From positions 62,001 to 126,000 of the forward strand of contig NZ_MDEN01000060.1 in the NCBI RefSeq assembly GCF_001705435.1: a stretch of 64,000 bases of DNA. Direction: 5' to 3'. The notes beneath the pieces were generated by a model. That model was not told the origin of the DNA. It saw only the letters and a program-made list of their open reading frames with translations, and ran no database searches. A program made the position numbers and the translations under genes. This DNA is from Pseudomonas graminis (GTDB lineage: Bacteria > Pseudomonadota > Gammaproteobacteria > Pseudomonadales > Pseudomonadaceae). The number at the start of each line of letters is the position of its first letter. The first letter of the stretch is position 1. Shown here in pieces: positions 27,761 to 37,500 of this stretch.

Positions 27761-28930
27761 ATGAAAAACATTACGGTTGTGGGCACGGGTTATGTTGGGC
27801 TATCCAACGCTATTTTACTTTCACAACACAACCCGGTTATAGCTTACGATATTGACCAAGCTAGAATTGACAAACTAAATCAAAGAAAACCTACCGTGGC
27901 AGACTTTGAGTCCGAGGAGTTTCTTCAGACAGGAAATTTGACGCTCACTGCGACTACAGATGAACTAGAAGCATATAGCGGAGCGGATTACATCATTATA
28001 GCGACACCGACTGATTACGCATCCCAAACAAATTCATTCGACACCAGCTCCGTTGAAAAAGTTATCGCTGATGCGCTGAGAGTCAATGACCGCGCAACCA
28101 TAATCATAAAATCGACCGTACCGGTTGGTTTCACAATCAGAATGCGTAAGGCATTCAACACGAAATCCATTATCTTCTCCCCTGAATTTTTACGGGAGGG
28201 TCGCGCGCTTCACGACAACCTTTTCCCAACTCGGATAATTGTTGGCGACAATACTGAGCGAGGTCAGGTATTCGCAGATCTACTGGCACAAGGCGCTCAT
28301 GCAAAAAATATTCCAATTATATTAGTGGGCTCAACTGAGGCAGAAGCTATCAAGCTGTTTTCGAATACATATCTAGCCATGCGAGTCTCGTACTTCAATG
28401 AGCTTGATACATATGCATCTGTCCATGGCTTAAACACGCGGCAACTGATCCACGGCGTAAGCTCGGACCCCCGCATTGGTAACCATTACAATAACCCTTC
28501 GTTCGGTTACGGCGGGTACTGCCTCCCAAAAGATACAAAACAACTACTAGCCAATTATTCAGACGTCCCCAACACACTGATTAGCGCTATAGTAGAGTCA
28601 AACTCAACCCGCAAGGACTTTATCGCAGACTCGATCACCAAGCTGAAACCTAACATTGTGGGAATTTATCGTCTTACTATGAAAGCGGACTCGGACAATT
28701 TTCGTGCCTCTTCAGTTCAAGGCGTAATGAAGCGTTTAAAAGCCAAAGGAATCACAGTCGTTGTGTACGAACCTGCTTATCAGGGGAGCAGCTTTTTCGA
28801 CTCTGACATTATATCTAACCTAGAGCAATTCAAATCAATGTCAGACGTTATTGTGGCCAACCGAATCTCGGTGGAAATCATAGATGTTATTGAAAAGGTT
28901 TACTCTCGCGACCTTTTTGGGGAAGATTAA
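27761..28930 (+). CDS. ugd: UDP-glucose 6-dehydrogenase
   Basis: Two-step NAD-dependent oxidation of UDP-glucose to UDP-glucuronate. 389 residues, close to the length of the E. coli-type enzymes. N-terminal Rossmann motif [10 protein letters not shown], the [10 protein letters not shown] strand, [16 protein letters not shown] and the catalytic Cys254 in YGGYCLPKD are all present. The start at MKNITVVG is the family start; the longer frame would overlap the previous gene. Its presence implies a uronic acid in the polymer made by this cassette. Related UDP-ManNAc dehydrogenases are less likely given the SPEFLREG and GGYCLPKD wording. Confidence 0.92.
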   Translation: MKNITVVGTGYVGLSNAILLSQHNPVIAYDIDQARIDKLNQRKPTVADFESEEFLQTGNLTLTATTDELEAYSGADYIIIATPTDYASQTNSFDTSSVEKVIADALRVNDRATIIIKSTVPVGFTIRMRKAFNTKSIIFSPEFLREGRALHDNLFPTRIIVGDNTERGQVFADLLAQGAHAKNIPIILVGSTEAEAIKLFSNTYLAMRVSYFNELDTYASVHGLNTRQLIHGVSSDPRIGNHYNNPSFGYGGYCLPKDTKQLLANYSDVPNTLISAIVESNSTRKDFIADSITKLKPNIVGIYRLTMKADSDNFRASSVQGVMKRLKAKGITVVVYEPAYQGSSFFDSDIISNLEQFKSMSDVIVANRISVEIIDVIEKVYSRDLFGED

Positions 28931-29224
28931 ATTACTACCTTCAGTGCAAGGCGCTCCCTACGATTGATTGCTTCATGCGCCATACTCATTGAGATTTTGG
29001 CTGTCAAGCGGTGGGAGGTAATCGGAAGCCTGTTCAGGTAGGTCGGTCGGACTAGACTACTGGGCTAGGTTTTCTCTGGTATTCTCGCCTTGCCTAGAAT
29101 TGAGCCCCCTATCGGTCCGCCGACGCAAGGCACTTTCCGTTCAGCAACCGATCGGGTTGTACAACCTAGGCGAACATTCGCTACTTTTGATCAGTTTTAT
29201 GCCAGCGTCGTGTAAAGGAAACCC

Positions 29225-30667
29225 ATGAATTTAATACCCGTAATTTTGTCAGGCGGCGTCGGCAGTCGGTTGTGGCCCGTTTCTCGCGAGGCCCATCCCA
29301 AGCCCTTCATGGTGCTGCCAGACGGCCAGAACCTGATTCAGAAAACCTTCCTACGCGCTTCCGCTCTGGCGGGTGTATCGGAAGTCATGACTGTCACCAA
29401 CCGCGATCTGCTGTTCAAGACCGAAGACGAATACCGCACCGTGAACAAAACCGGGCTGGCTCAAGGCTTCATCCTTGAGCCGTTTGGTCGCAACACGGCT
29501 GCAGCGGTGGCAATGGCGGCGCTGCAGATTAAGCAGCTGCATGGCGCCGACGCCCACATGCTGGTCTTGGCTGCCGATCACCTGATTCAGGATGAGAGAG
29601 CCTTCGCCGCTGCAGTGGCTAAAGCTGTAGAGCTTTCAGAAAAGGGTTGGCTTGTGACCTTCGGCATCAAGCCGCAGTATCCAGAAACAGGCTTCGGCTA
29701 TATTGAAACGGGCGATTCAGCTGGGCTGGAGGGTGGCTTGAAGGTCGCACGGTTCGTCGAGAAGCCTGACTTGAACACTGCAGAGTCCTATGTGGCCGCC
29801 GGTAACTATTTCTGGAACTCGGGGATGTTCTGCTTTCAGGTCGGCACGGTGCTGGAGGAGTTCGCCGCGCACGCGCCCGATGTGCTCGAGGCTGCCGCTG
29901 CGTCGATCGCCAGTTCCCGCCTGACCGAAGGCCCTGCCTATCACTGCCTGTCCATCGACCCGGACTCATTTGCGAAGGTACCGGACATCTCCATCGACTA
30001 CGCGTTGATGGAACGCTCCAATAAGGTGGTGACTGTTCCTTGTGACATCGGCTGGAGTGACATTGGTTCGTGGAACGCCGTGAGTGAGCTGACGGCGCAG
30101 GACGAGCACGGCAACCGGTTTGAAGGCGAAGTATTGGCCCACGGTTCGCGAAACAATTATGTGAACAGCGAGGATCGGCTGACTGCGCTGGTGGGTGTCG
30201 AGGACTTGCTTATCATCGACACGCCGGATGCCTTGATGATTGCGCACAAGAACCACGCGCAGGACGTCAAGCACATCGTTACCCAGCTCAAGAGCTCCGG
30301 GCATACGCTCCACCAGCTGCATCAGACCGTCCATCGCCCATGGGGTACTTACACCACCCTGGAAAACGGCGAGCGCTTCAAGATCAAGCGAATTGTGGTC
30401 AAGCCCAAAGCTTCGCTGTCGCTGCAGATGCATCATCACCGTAGCGAGCACTGGATCGTCGTCAGCGGAATGGCCGTTGTGGTCAACGATGACCAGGAAC
30501 TGATGCTCAACACCAATGAGTCGACCTTCATTCGTGCCGGACACACACACCGCCTTACCAATCCGGGCGTTATCGATCTGGTGTTGATTGAGGTGCAAAG
30601 CGGCGACTATCTGGGCGAGGACGACATTGTTCGCTTCGAGGATGTCTACGGTCGCGCTGACGCTTGA
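29225..30667 (+). CDS. manC: Bifunctional mannose-1-phosphate guanylyltransferase / mannose-6-phosphate isomerase
   Basis: Supplies GDP-mannose, precursor of GDP-D-rhamnose. 480 residues: N-terminal nucleotidyltransferase with LSGGVGSRLWPVSR and FVEKP, and a C-terminal cupin-type isomerase with QMHHHRSEHW (His403-405). ATG preceded by AAAGGAAA. The same enzyme type is called AlgA, WbpW or ManC depending on the pathway; the neighbouring wzm/wzt and gmd/rmd favour a WbpW-like role in O-antigen synthesis. GC content returns to the chromosomal level from here on. Confidence 0.95.
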   Translation: MNLIPVILSGGVGSRLWPVSREAHPKPFMVLPDGQNLIQKTFLRASALAGVSEVMTVTNRDLLFKTEDEYRTVNKTGLAQGFILEPFGRNTAAAVAMAALQIKQLHGADAHMLVLAADHLIQDERAFAAAVAKAVELSEKGWLVTFGIKPQYPETGFGYIETGDSAGLEGGLKVARFVEKPDLNTAESYVAAGNYFWNSGMFCFQVGTVLEEFAAHAPDVLEAAAASIASSRLTEGPAYHCLSIDPDSFAKVPDISIDYALMERSNKVVTVPCDIGWSDIGSWNAVSELTAQDEHGNRFEGEVLAHGSRNNYVNSEDRLTALVGVEDLLIIDTPDALMIAHKNHAQDVKHIVTQLKSSGHTLHQLHQTVHRPWGTYTTLENGERFKIKRIVVKPKASLSLQMHHHRSEHWIVVSGMAVVVNDDQELMLNTNESTFIRAGHTHRLTNPGVIDLVLIEVQSGDYLGEDDIVRFEDVYGRADA

Positions 30668-30976
30668 TGGCTGTGGGCTAGCCTTGATGTGGCACTTTTA
30701 CATGACGTGGTGCGCTCGTCGGCCGGTATCAACGGCCGTCGACCATATGCGTCGACATCATGTACATCCGCGTCTGCGCCATGCATATACTGCCGCCCCT
30801 GAAACCAACCCCGGAATTGTTTCCATCCTTCATTCCCTCACAACACCCGTCGGCATGCATCCAGGACGACAGTCGTTCACTGTCCGCTCCGGGCTCATGA
30901 AGCCGCACGGCCACTGTTTCTCAAGCGACCCGTTCGCTCTAGTGAAAAACACCAAACGCGTCAACGAGGACCTTGC
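30668..30976 (+). other. Intergenic region before wzm
   Basis: About 310 bases with no gene I can support. No clear terminator follows manC. GAGGA seven bases before the wzm ATG is the ribosome binding site. A promoter is likely somewhere here but was not identified. Confidence 0.45.
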
Positions 30977-31771
30977 ATGTTCGGCATGTTGAAAGGGCTT
31001 TGGGAATACCGAAGCTTCATCGTCACCTCCATCCGCAATGAGTTCATTGCCCGGTTTGCGCGCAGCCGACTCGGCGGCCTCTGGATGATCATTCATCCTC
31101 TGTCTCAAGTCGCGATCTACGCGCTTATCCTTTCTAACGTGCTGGCAGCCCGCTTGCCAGGCATCGACAACAAATATGCGTATGCGCTGTACCTGATGGC
31201 TGGGGTGCTGGCGTGGAACCTGTTTTCCGAGATTGTCTCGCGATGTCTGAATCTGTTCATTGAACAGGGCAACCTCATGAAGAAGATGCGCTTCCCCCGC
31301 ATCGCGTTGCCGGTCATCGTAGTGGGGTCATGCCTGCTCAATAATTTGCTGCTGTTTGTCGCCGTGCTGGTGGTATTTGCGGCGCTAGGCCAGATGCCTT
31401 CGCTGGACATGTTTTGGCTTATTCCGTTGACTCTGGTGGTTACCGCGCTGGCCGTCGGCCTGGGCTTGGTGCTTGGTGTAGTTAACGTGTTTGTTCGCGA
31501 CATTGGCCAAGTCGTACCGATCATATTGCAGGTGTGGTTCTGGTTTACGCCAATCGTCTACTCCGCCAACGTGATCCCCGAATACCTGCGCTCGTTCATG
31601 AACTTCAATCCGATGTTTTCTGTCGTGAATGCTTACCACGACGTCCTGGTTTATCAGGTGTCACCCGACTTGAACGAGATCGGCATCACCATCGGTGCTT
31701 CCATCCTGCTGATGCTTTTGGGGCTGTTCATGTTTCGTCGCGCTGCACCAGAAATGGTGGACTCACTATGA
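30977..31771 (+). CDS. wzm: O-antigen ABC transporter permease
   Basis: Inner-membrane half of the ABC exporter that moves undecaprenol-linked polysaccharide to the periplasm. 264 residues with six hydrophobic helices and the family N-terminus (LWEYRSFIVTSIRNEF, RSRLGGLWMIIHPL). Start supported by GAGGA seven bases upstream. Its stop overlaps the wzt start as ATGA. Wzm/Wzt systems export fully polymerised chains, so no Wzx/Wzy pair is expected and none is seen. Confidence 0.94.
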   Translation: MFGMLKGLWEYRSFIVTSIRNEFIARFARSRLGGLWMIIHPLSQVAIYALILSNVLAARLPGIDNKYAYALYLMAGVLAWNLFSEIVSRCLNLFIEQGNLMKKMRFPRIALPVIVVGSCLLNNLLLFVAVLVVFAALGQMPSLDMFWLIPLTLVVTALAVGLGLVLGVVNVFVRDIGQVVPIILQVWFWFTPIVYSANVIPEYLRSFMNFNPMFSVVNAYHDVLVYQVSPDLNEIGITIGASILLMLLGLFMFRRAAPEMVDSL

Positions 31772-32985
31772 CACTGCTTACCGTTGACAACCTGGGCAAG
31801 GCCTACCGGACTTATAGCTCTGAATGGAAGCGCATCGCTAACTGGTTCTTTGCAGGTGCGAAGCCCAACCATGAGCACTGGGTGCTCCGTCATATCAGCT
31901 TTGCCATCAGACCGGGTGAAGCAATCGGGATCGTCGGACAAAACGGCGCAGGCAAGTCGACGCTGCTGAAGATGATCACTGGCACTCTGCAGCCCACTGA
32001 GGGTGCGGTTCACGTAAATGGCCGTATTGCCGCGATTCTTGAGCTGGGAATGGGGTTTAACCCAGAGCTGACGGGTCGTCAGAATGTCTATCATGCCGCA
32101 GGTTTGATGGGGTTCAACAATCACGAAATTGACGGCGCCATAAAGGACATAGAGGCTTTCGCTGAAATCGGTGAGTACTTTGACGAAAGTGTTCGCACCT
32201 ACTCCAGCGGGATGCAAATGCGAGTGGCTTTTGCGGTTGCCACTGCTTTCCGCCCGGACATCTTGATCGTCGATGAGGCTTTGTCTGTCGGGGATAGCTA
32301 TTTCCAGCACAAAAGCTTTGCGCGGATCAAAGAGTTCCAGCGGCAGGGTACGACTCTGATCATCGTCTCGCACGATCGCGGCTCGATTCAGGCGTTGTGT
32401 GATCGCGCCATTCTTCTGGAAGGCGGTACTGTCATCAAGGACGGTGCCCCGGAGGAGGTGATGGACTATTACAACGCGCTCATCGCCGATAAAGAAAACG
32501 CAAGCGTTGAAGTGGTCTCGCTGGATGATGGTTCCAAGCAAACACGATCCGGTAGCCGTAAAGCGACGATTGAGAGCGTCTCTTTGTATGATCGCGCCGG
32601 GGCGGCGGTGGAATACGTAGGTGTGGGGGATGAAGTCACCCTATGCATCAAAGGGGAAGTCCACCACGATTTGCCCGAACTAGTGGTGGGATATGTCATC
32701 AAGGACCGGTTAGGCCAAAGCATTTTTGGCACTAATACGCACTACCTTGACTGCAAATCGACCAGTGTGGCTGCAGGAAAAAAATTCACTTACAAATTCA
32801 CGTTTCCGGCAAATCTGGGCATCGGTTCTTACTCCGTAGCGGTCGCGCTGCATGCATCGGAAACGCACATTGTCGAGAACTTTGAGTGGCTAGACCTGGC
32901 GTTGGTTTTTAACGTGGTGAACGTCGCCCAGGACACGTTCGTAGGTCTGAGCTGGATGCCGCCGAAGGTCGAAATAGAAGCGTGA
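31768..32985 (+). CDS. wzt: O-antigen ABC transporter ATPase with C-terminal carbohydrate-binding domain
   Basis: 405 residues. The ATPase half has GQNGAGKST (about 57-65), the YSSGMQMR signature near 145, LIVDEALSVGD and the SHDRGS H-loop. Residues from about 250 form the beta-sandwich domain found in Wzt proteins that recognise a modified non-reducing end of the polymer (VGDEVTLCIKGEV, GYVIKDRLGQSIFG). This couples export to a chain-terminating modification, and a methyltransferase gene follows directly. The start is set by the 4-base overlap with wzm. Confidence 0.95.
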   Translation: MTLLTVDNLGKAYRTYSSEWKRIANWFFAGAKPNHEHWVLRHISFAIRPGEAIGIVGQNGAGKSTLLKMITGTLQPTEGAVHVNGRIAAILELGMGFNPELTGRQNVYHAAGLMGFNNHEIDGAIKDIEAFAEIGEYFDESVRTYSSGMQMRVAFAVATAFRPDILIVDEALSVGDSYFQHKSFARIKEFQRQGTTLIIVSHDRGSIQALCDRAILLEGGTVIKDGAPEEVMDYYNALIADKENASVEVVSLDDGSKQTRSGSRKATIESVSLYDRAGAAVEYVGVGDEVTLCIKGEVHHDLPELVVGYVIKDRLGQSIFGTNTHYLDCKSTSVAAGKKFTYKFTFPANLGIGSYSVAVALHASETHIVENFEWLDLALVFNVVNVAQDTFVGLSWMPPKVEIEA

Positions 32986-33027
32986 ATCCGGCCACACGGA
33001 ACAAAACCCGGACTGATTACGGGGCCT

Positions 33028-33058
33028 GGCAGTTGCTGCGCGAAAGCGCAGAACTGCC
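33028..33058 (+). repeat. Hairpin with GAAA tetraloop between wzt and the methyltransferase
   Basis: Inverted repeat of 7 plus 6 base pairs with one bulged G closed by a GAAA loop. No T-run follows, so it is probably not a terminator; an mRNA processing or stability element is possible. Confidence 0.5.
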
Positions 33059-33149
33059 GGTTGCACCGCGTTGCGGACTTCGTCTCATGCGCCAAGCCCG
33101 TATCAACGAGCACACAACTGCTGGATAGAATTGGAATCAGGAAGCGCCC

Positions 33150-34592
33150 GTGAGCGAATTTTACCGATCATTTGAAGACAAGCACCGCGGTTCTAGGCAA
33201 CTCATCCTTGATCGTCTCAAAGTTTATTCGCCGTTCCTCGAACAGCTAAAAGTCTGTTGGGACCTGCCTGTCACCGATCTGGGTTGCGGCCGAGGTGAGT
33301 GGCTCGAACTTCTGACGTCGATGCAGATTCGTTGCCACGGCGTCGATCTGGACGAGCAGATGCTGACGGCATGTAAGGAACGAGGGTTTTCCGTCACCCA
33401 AAATGATGCCATCGCGTACTTGAGGCAACTTGGCGATGCCAGCCAGATGGCTATCAGCGCCTTTCATCTGGTTGAGCACATCCCATTTGATCAGCTGAAT
33501 GCTCTGGTCGAAGAGGCCAAACGGGTACTCGTACCGGGGGGGCTGTTAATTCTTGAAACACCGAATCCGGAGAACCTGACTGTCGGCACGTCCAGTTTTT
33601 ATATGGACCCGACGCATGTCAATCCACTGCCTCCACTGTTGCTCCAATTCATTCCGGACTTCCACGGTTTTGCACGTTCCACGGTCTTACGCTTGCAGGA
33701 GCCTGAGCCTATCCAGGAAGTCCCAACGGTCACGCTGATGCATGTCCTCAGAGGCGTAAGCCCCGATTACAGCGTGGTTGCTCAGACTGCCGCCTCGAGT
33801 GGGCCTATCCCTGATCTTGATGCGCTGTTCGCCCAAGAATTTGGCGTGACACTTGATGCCGCCGCCTCTGCCTACGAGGCGAGAGTGGCCGGTATCGAGA
33901 CCGTAAATGCTACTCAGCAGACCACACTCAGCAGCGTTGAGACTTATCTCGCAAGCGTCGAAGCCACTGCAGCGCGATCTGCTGAGAATCTGAACGAAAT
34001 CGTGGGGGCTTTGAAAGGGGATCTAGAAGCGCTTCAGCGAAGCCACAAGATTCAGCTAAACGCTGTGCACCTGGAACTGCGGACGCTTCGCGAAGAATAT
34101 TCCAAGGTCAGTCTGGAACTAGCCTCTCAAGAAAGGCTTATTCATAAGGCTGCTGTTGACACAGCAAATCTTCATAAGCATGTCGTGCACTTGGACCATC
34201 ACTTGGATATCACAAGGGGTCGCTTGCATGCGCTAAGTGTCATTTTGCCGGGATCGGTCGTAAATACCGTTCGGTACGCACTTTTGCAGCGGCAGTTGCT
34301 CAAGCGCGACGGCGTCAAGATCCGCTCCAAGTTGATGGCCCGGAAAGTCATCTTCTACGCCATCCGCAAAGCCAGCCCTTACAAGCCGGTGAAGAGCGTT
34401 GGTATCGCTGTACTCAAGAAAATCGGCGCCTATGAGTTTCTGCGTAGCCGATACCACAAGAAAGAAATCCCCATATTCCGGTCGACCATTGACCCGACGA
34501 TCCCCATCGATACGGAAAACTTGTCGCCTCATGCGCGGGCTGTGTTGGCCAAAATCAAATTAGCGGAAAAGACCCGGGACAGGATTGAATAA
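33150..34592 (+). CDS. SAM-dependent methyltransferase with coiled coil, possible O-antigen chain terminator
   Basis: 480 residues from a GTG with AGGAAG upstream. Motif I is DLGCGRGEW near residue 43, followed by GVDLDEQM, AFHLVEHIPF and LVPGGLLILETPNPEN, a class I methyltransferase. About 240-350 is a long heptad-rich coiled coil; the C-terminal 130 residues are basic and could contact the membrane. In E. coli O9a the methyltransferase-kinase WbdD caps the chain and its coiled coil sets chain length; here the methyltransferase and coiled coil are present but no kinase motifs are visible between them. Position next to wzt with its sugar-binding domain supports a chain-capping role. It overlaps the next gene by one base. 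Confidence 0.85.
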   Translation: MSEFYRSFEDKHRGSRQLILDRLKVYSPFLEQLKVCWDLPVTDLGCGRGEWLELLTSMQIRCHGVDLDEQMLTACKERGFSVTQNDAIAYLRQLGDASQMAISAFHLVEHIPFDQLNALVEEAKRVLVPGGLLILETPNPENLTVGTSSFYMDPTHVNPLPPLLLQFIPDFHGFARSTVLRLQEPEPIQEVPTVTLMHVLRGVSPDYSVVAQTAASSGPIPDLDALFAQEFGVTLDAAASAYEARVAGIETVNATQQTTLSSVETYLASVEATAARSAENLNEIVGALKGDLEALQRSHKIQLNAVHLELRTLREEYSKVSLELASQERLIHKAAVDTANLHKHVVHLDHHLDITRGRLHALSVILPGSVVNTVRYALLQRQLLKRDGVKIRSKLMARKVIFYAIRKASPYKPVKSVGIAVLKKIGAYEFLRSRYHKKEIPIFRSTIDPTIPIDTENLSPHARAVLAKIKLAEKTRDRIE

Positions 34593-37500
34593 TGCGTATT
34601 GTTATTGACTTGCAAGGAGCCCAGACGGAAAGCCGGTTTCGCGGCATCGGTCGTTATAGTCTTTCCTTAGCATTGGCGATTGTGCGTAATCGCGGCGATC
34701 ACGATATTCATCTGGTCCTGAATGGCATGTTGTCGGACTCGATCGAGTCCATACGGGCAGCTTTCGAAGACTTGTTGCCGCCTGAAAACATTCACATTTG
34801 GTACGCCCCTGGTCCCGTCGCCGAGATGGACGCCGCCAACCACGAGCGGCGAAAAGCAGCGGAACTGATTCGAGAAGGCTTCATCGCCAGCTTGAAACCC
34901 GACATTATCCATGTGTCGTCGATGATAGAGGGATACGTGGACGATGCTGTAACCAGCGTTGGCCGATTCGATACCAAAACGCCGGTTAGCGTATCTCACT
35001 ATGATCTGATTCCACTGCTCAACCCAGCTCAGTACCTGAAATGGAACCGGGACTATAAGCAGCACTATATCGGCAAGGTCGATGAGTTGCAGCGTGCTTC
35101 GTTAATTTTGTCCATTTCCAAGTTCTCATGCGCTGAGGGCATTGAATACTTATCCGTTGATGAAGCGAATTCGATCAATATCTCTACTGCCATTGATGAC
35201 AACTTCCAGAAGTTGACCATTTCGCCTGCAGAAGCGTCGGTGTTCCTCCACAACCTAGGTATCAGCAAGCCCTACGCCTTTTACACCGGCGGCTCGGACG
35301 ATCGTAAAAACCTGACACGCCTCGTTCAAGCCTTCGCTGGCCTGCCTGACGAAGTGCGCGACAATTACCAGTTGGTGTTTGCGGGCAAAATCCCACCCCA
35401 GCACTCCAATGCGTTAATTGCCGTCGGGGAAAAGCTTGGCCTCAGAACCGAGGACATGATTTTCCTGGGATACGTGGACGACGTGCAGTTGGTCAAATTG
35501 TATAACCTCTGCCGGGTTTTCGTGTTTCCGTCCTGGCACGAAGGCTTCGGGCTGCCTCCGCTTGAAGCCATGGCATGCGGCGCAGCGGCAATCGGATCGA
35601 GAGCTTCGAGTATCCCCGAGGTCATTGGCTGGGATGAGGCGCTATTCGACCCCTACGACGTCCGGGCCATTACCAACAAGCTTTATCAGGCAATGGAAGA
35701 TGACGAGTTCAGAGCGACGCTGATTGCTCATGGCCTCGAGCAGCGGAAGCTGTTCTCTTGGGATCACTCGGCAATTACTGCCATTGAAGCGTTCGAGAAC
35801 TATATCGCCCTTCGCAATCCCGAGAGCAATAACGGCAAATCCATCGTCAAGAAGCGCATGGCATTCGTGTCCCCGCTCCCGCCCGAGCGCACTGGTATCG
35901 CCGGCTATTCAGCAGAGCTGCTGCCCGAGCTTCACAAGCTTTATGACATCGAACTGATCGTATTCCAGAATGAAGTGACGGATGAGTGGGCTCTGCAACA
36001 TTGCTCAATCCGCGATCCGCAGTGGCTGATCGATAACAGTCGATCGGTGGACCGCGTGGTTTATCAGGTAGGCAATTCGATCTTCCACCACCACATGCTC
36101 GAACTGATGGCATTGGTGCCGGGCGTGGTCGTTTTGCACGATTTTTTCCTGAGCGGCCTGAAGTCCTATTTGCAGGACGAGAAAATCGAAGTGGGCGCGT
36201 GGGATGAAGCGCTTTATTTCTCCCACGGCTATGGCGCTTTGATCGAGAAATACCACACGCTGACGCCTGACGACCTGCGCCTCAAATACCCGGTCAACCT
36301 GGAAATATTCCAGCGAGCCCACGGCGTAGTGCTTCACTCGAACTACGCCAAAGGTCTGGTCAAGCAGTGGTACGGCGAAACGCTCGAAGCCAAGTGCGAC
36401 GTCATTCCTCTGCTAAGGCAACCATCGCCGCCGGTAGACGCCGCCAACGCAAGAAGTGTCCTCGGGCTCGCTGCAGAAGATTTCATGGTCTGCAGCTTCG
36501 GATTTCTCGACCCGACAAAGATGAACCATTGCCTGCTTGAGGCCTGGGTCGACTCTTCGCTCTCGCAGGATCCTCACTGCAAGCTGGTGTTCGTGGGAGA
36601 CATTCATCACCTCCCTTACAAAGAGCAACTTCAGCAAATCATGGCGCGGGCCGCATATCCGGAGAACATTACGATCACCGGCTGGGCTGACACTGAGACC
36701 TACAATCGTTATCTGGCGGTCTCTGATGTTGCCGTCCAGTTGCGCAACAACTCCCGAGGGGAAACATCCGCGGCAGTTCTGGACTGTATGAATTATGGAG
36801 CTGCGGTTATCGTCAATGCGAACGGATCGTTTGCTGAACTTGATCCTGAAGCCACGATCATGCTTGCTGATGACTTCCAGACGCCTGCGCTAAAACGCGC
36901 TCTTGAGTCGATGTGGACCGATGGGCCAATGCGCCGAAAGCTCGGGGCGACAGGGGCGAAAACCATTCGCACGCGGCATGCACCGGACTATTGCGCCAAC
37001 TTGTACTTCGAGGCCATCGAGAATCATTACCTCAACAAGCGTTACGGACTGGATGCACTGACGCGTCGGATCATCGACAACTCCACTGATGCTCATATCC
37101 AAGACAGTGCCGTGAAGCTGGCGGACTGCCTGTCGCAGAACTTCCCACCAGAGCGCTCTTTCAGAACGGTTTATCTGGACGTGTCAGCGACTCGTGCGAC
37201 TGAATTACGAACCGGAATCGAGCGTGTTGCAATCTCGATCATGCTGGCACTTTTAAAGCAGACAGATAGCCAAATTCGATTCGAACCCGTGTACCTGTGC
37301 AAAACAAATGAGGTCTGGGGTTACAAGACAGCGACTTCGTTTACATTGGCCAGCATTGGCGCCCCCCCGGATCTGCTGAGCGAAGAAATCGTCACGCCTC
37401 AGCAAAGCGATATCGTGTTGACTTTGGATTGGTCTGATCGCCTGGTGCTCGCTTACGAGAGCGGTTACCTGTCATACCTCATGAATAATGGGGTAAAGCT

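Larger units (their letters stand above)
20134..28930 (+). other. AT-rich accessory block of polysaccharide genes
   Basis: From the first codons at this boundary to the end of the UDP-glucose dehydrogenase gene, base composition and codon choice are clearly more AT-rich than on both sides (many AAA, ATA, TTA, AGA codons). All five genes point the same way and belong to surface polysaccharide synthesis. This pattern is typical of serotype-specific cassettes exchanged between strains. No integrase, transposase or flanking repeat was found. Confidence 0.75.
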
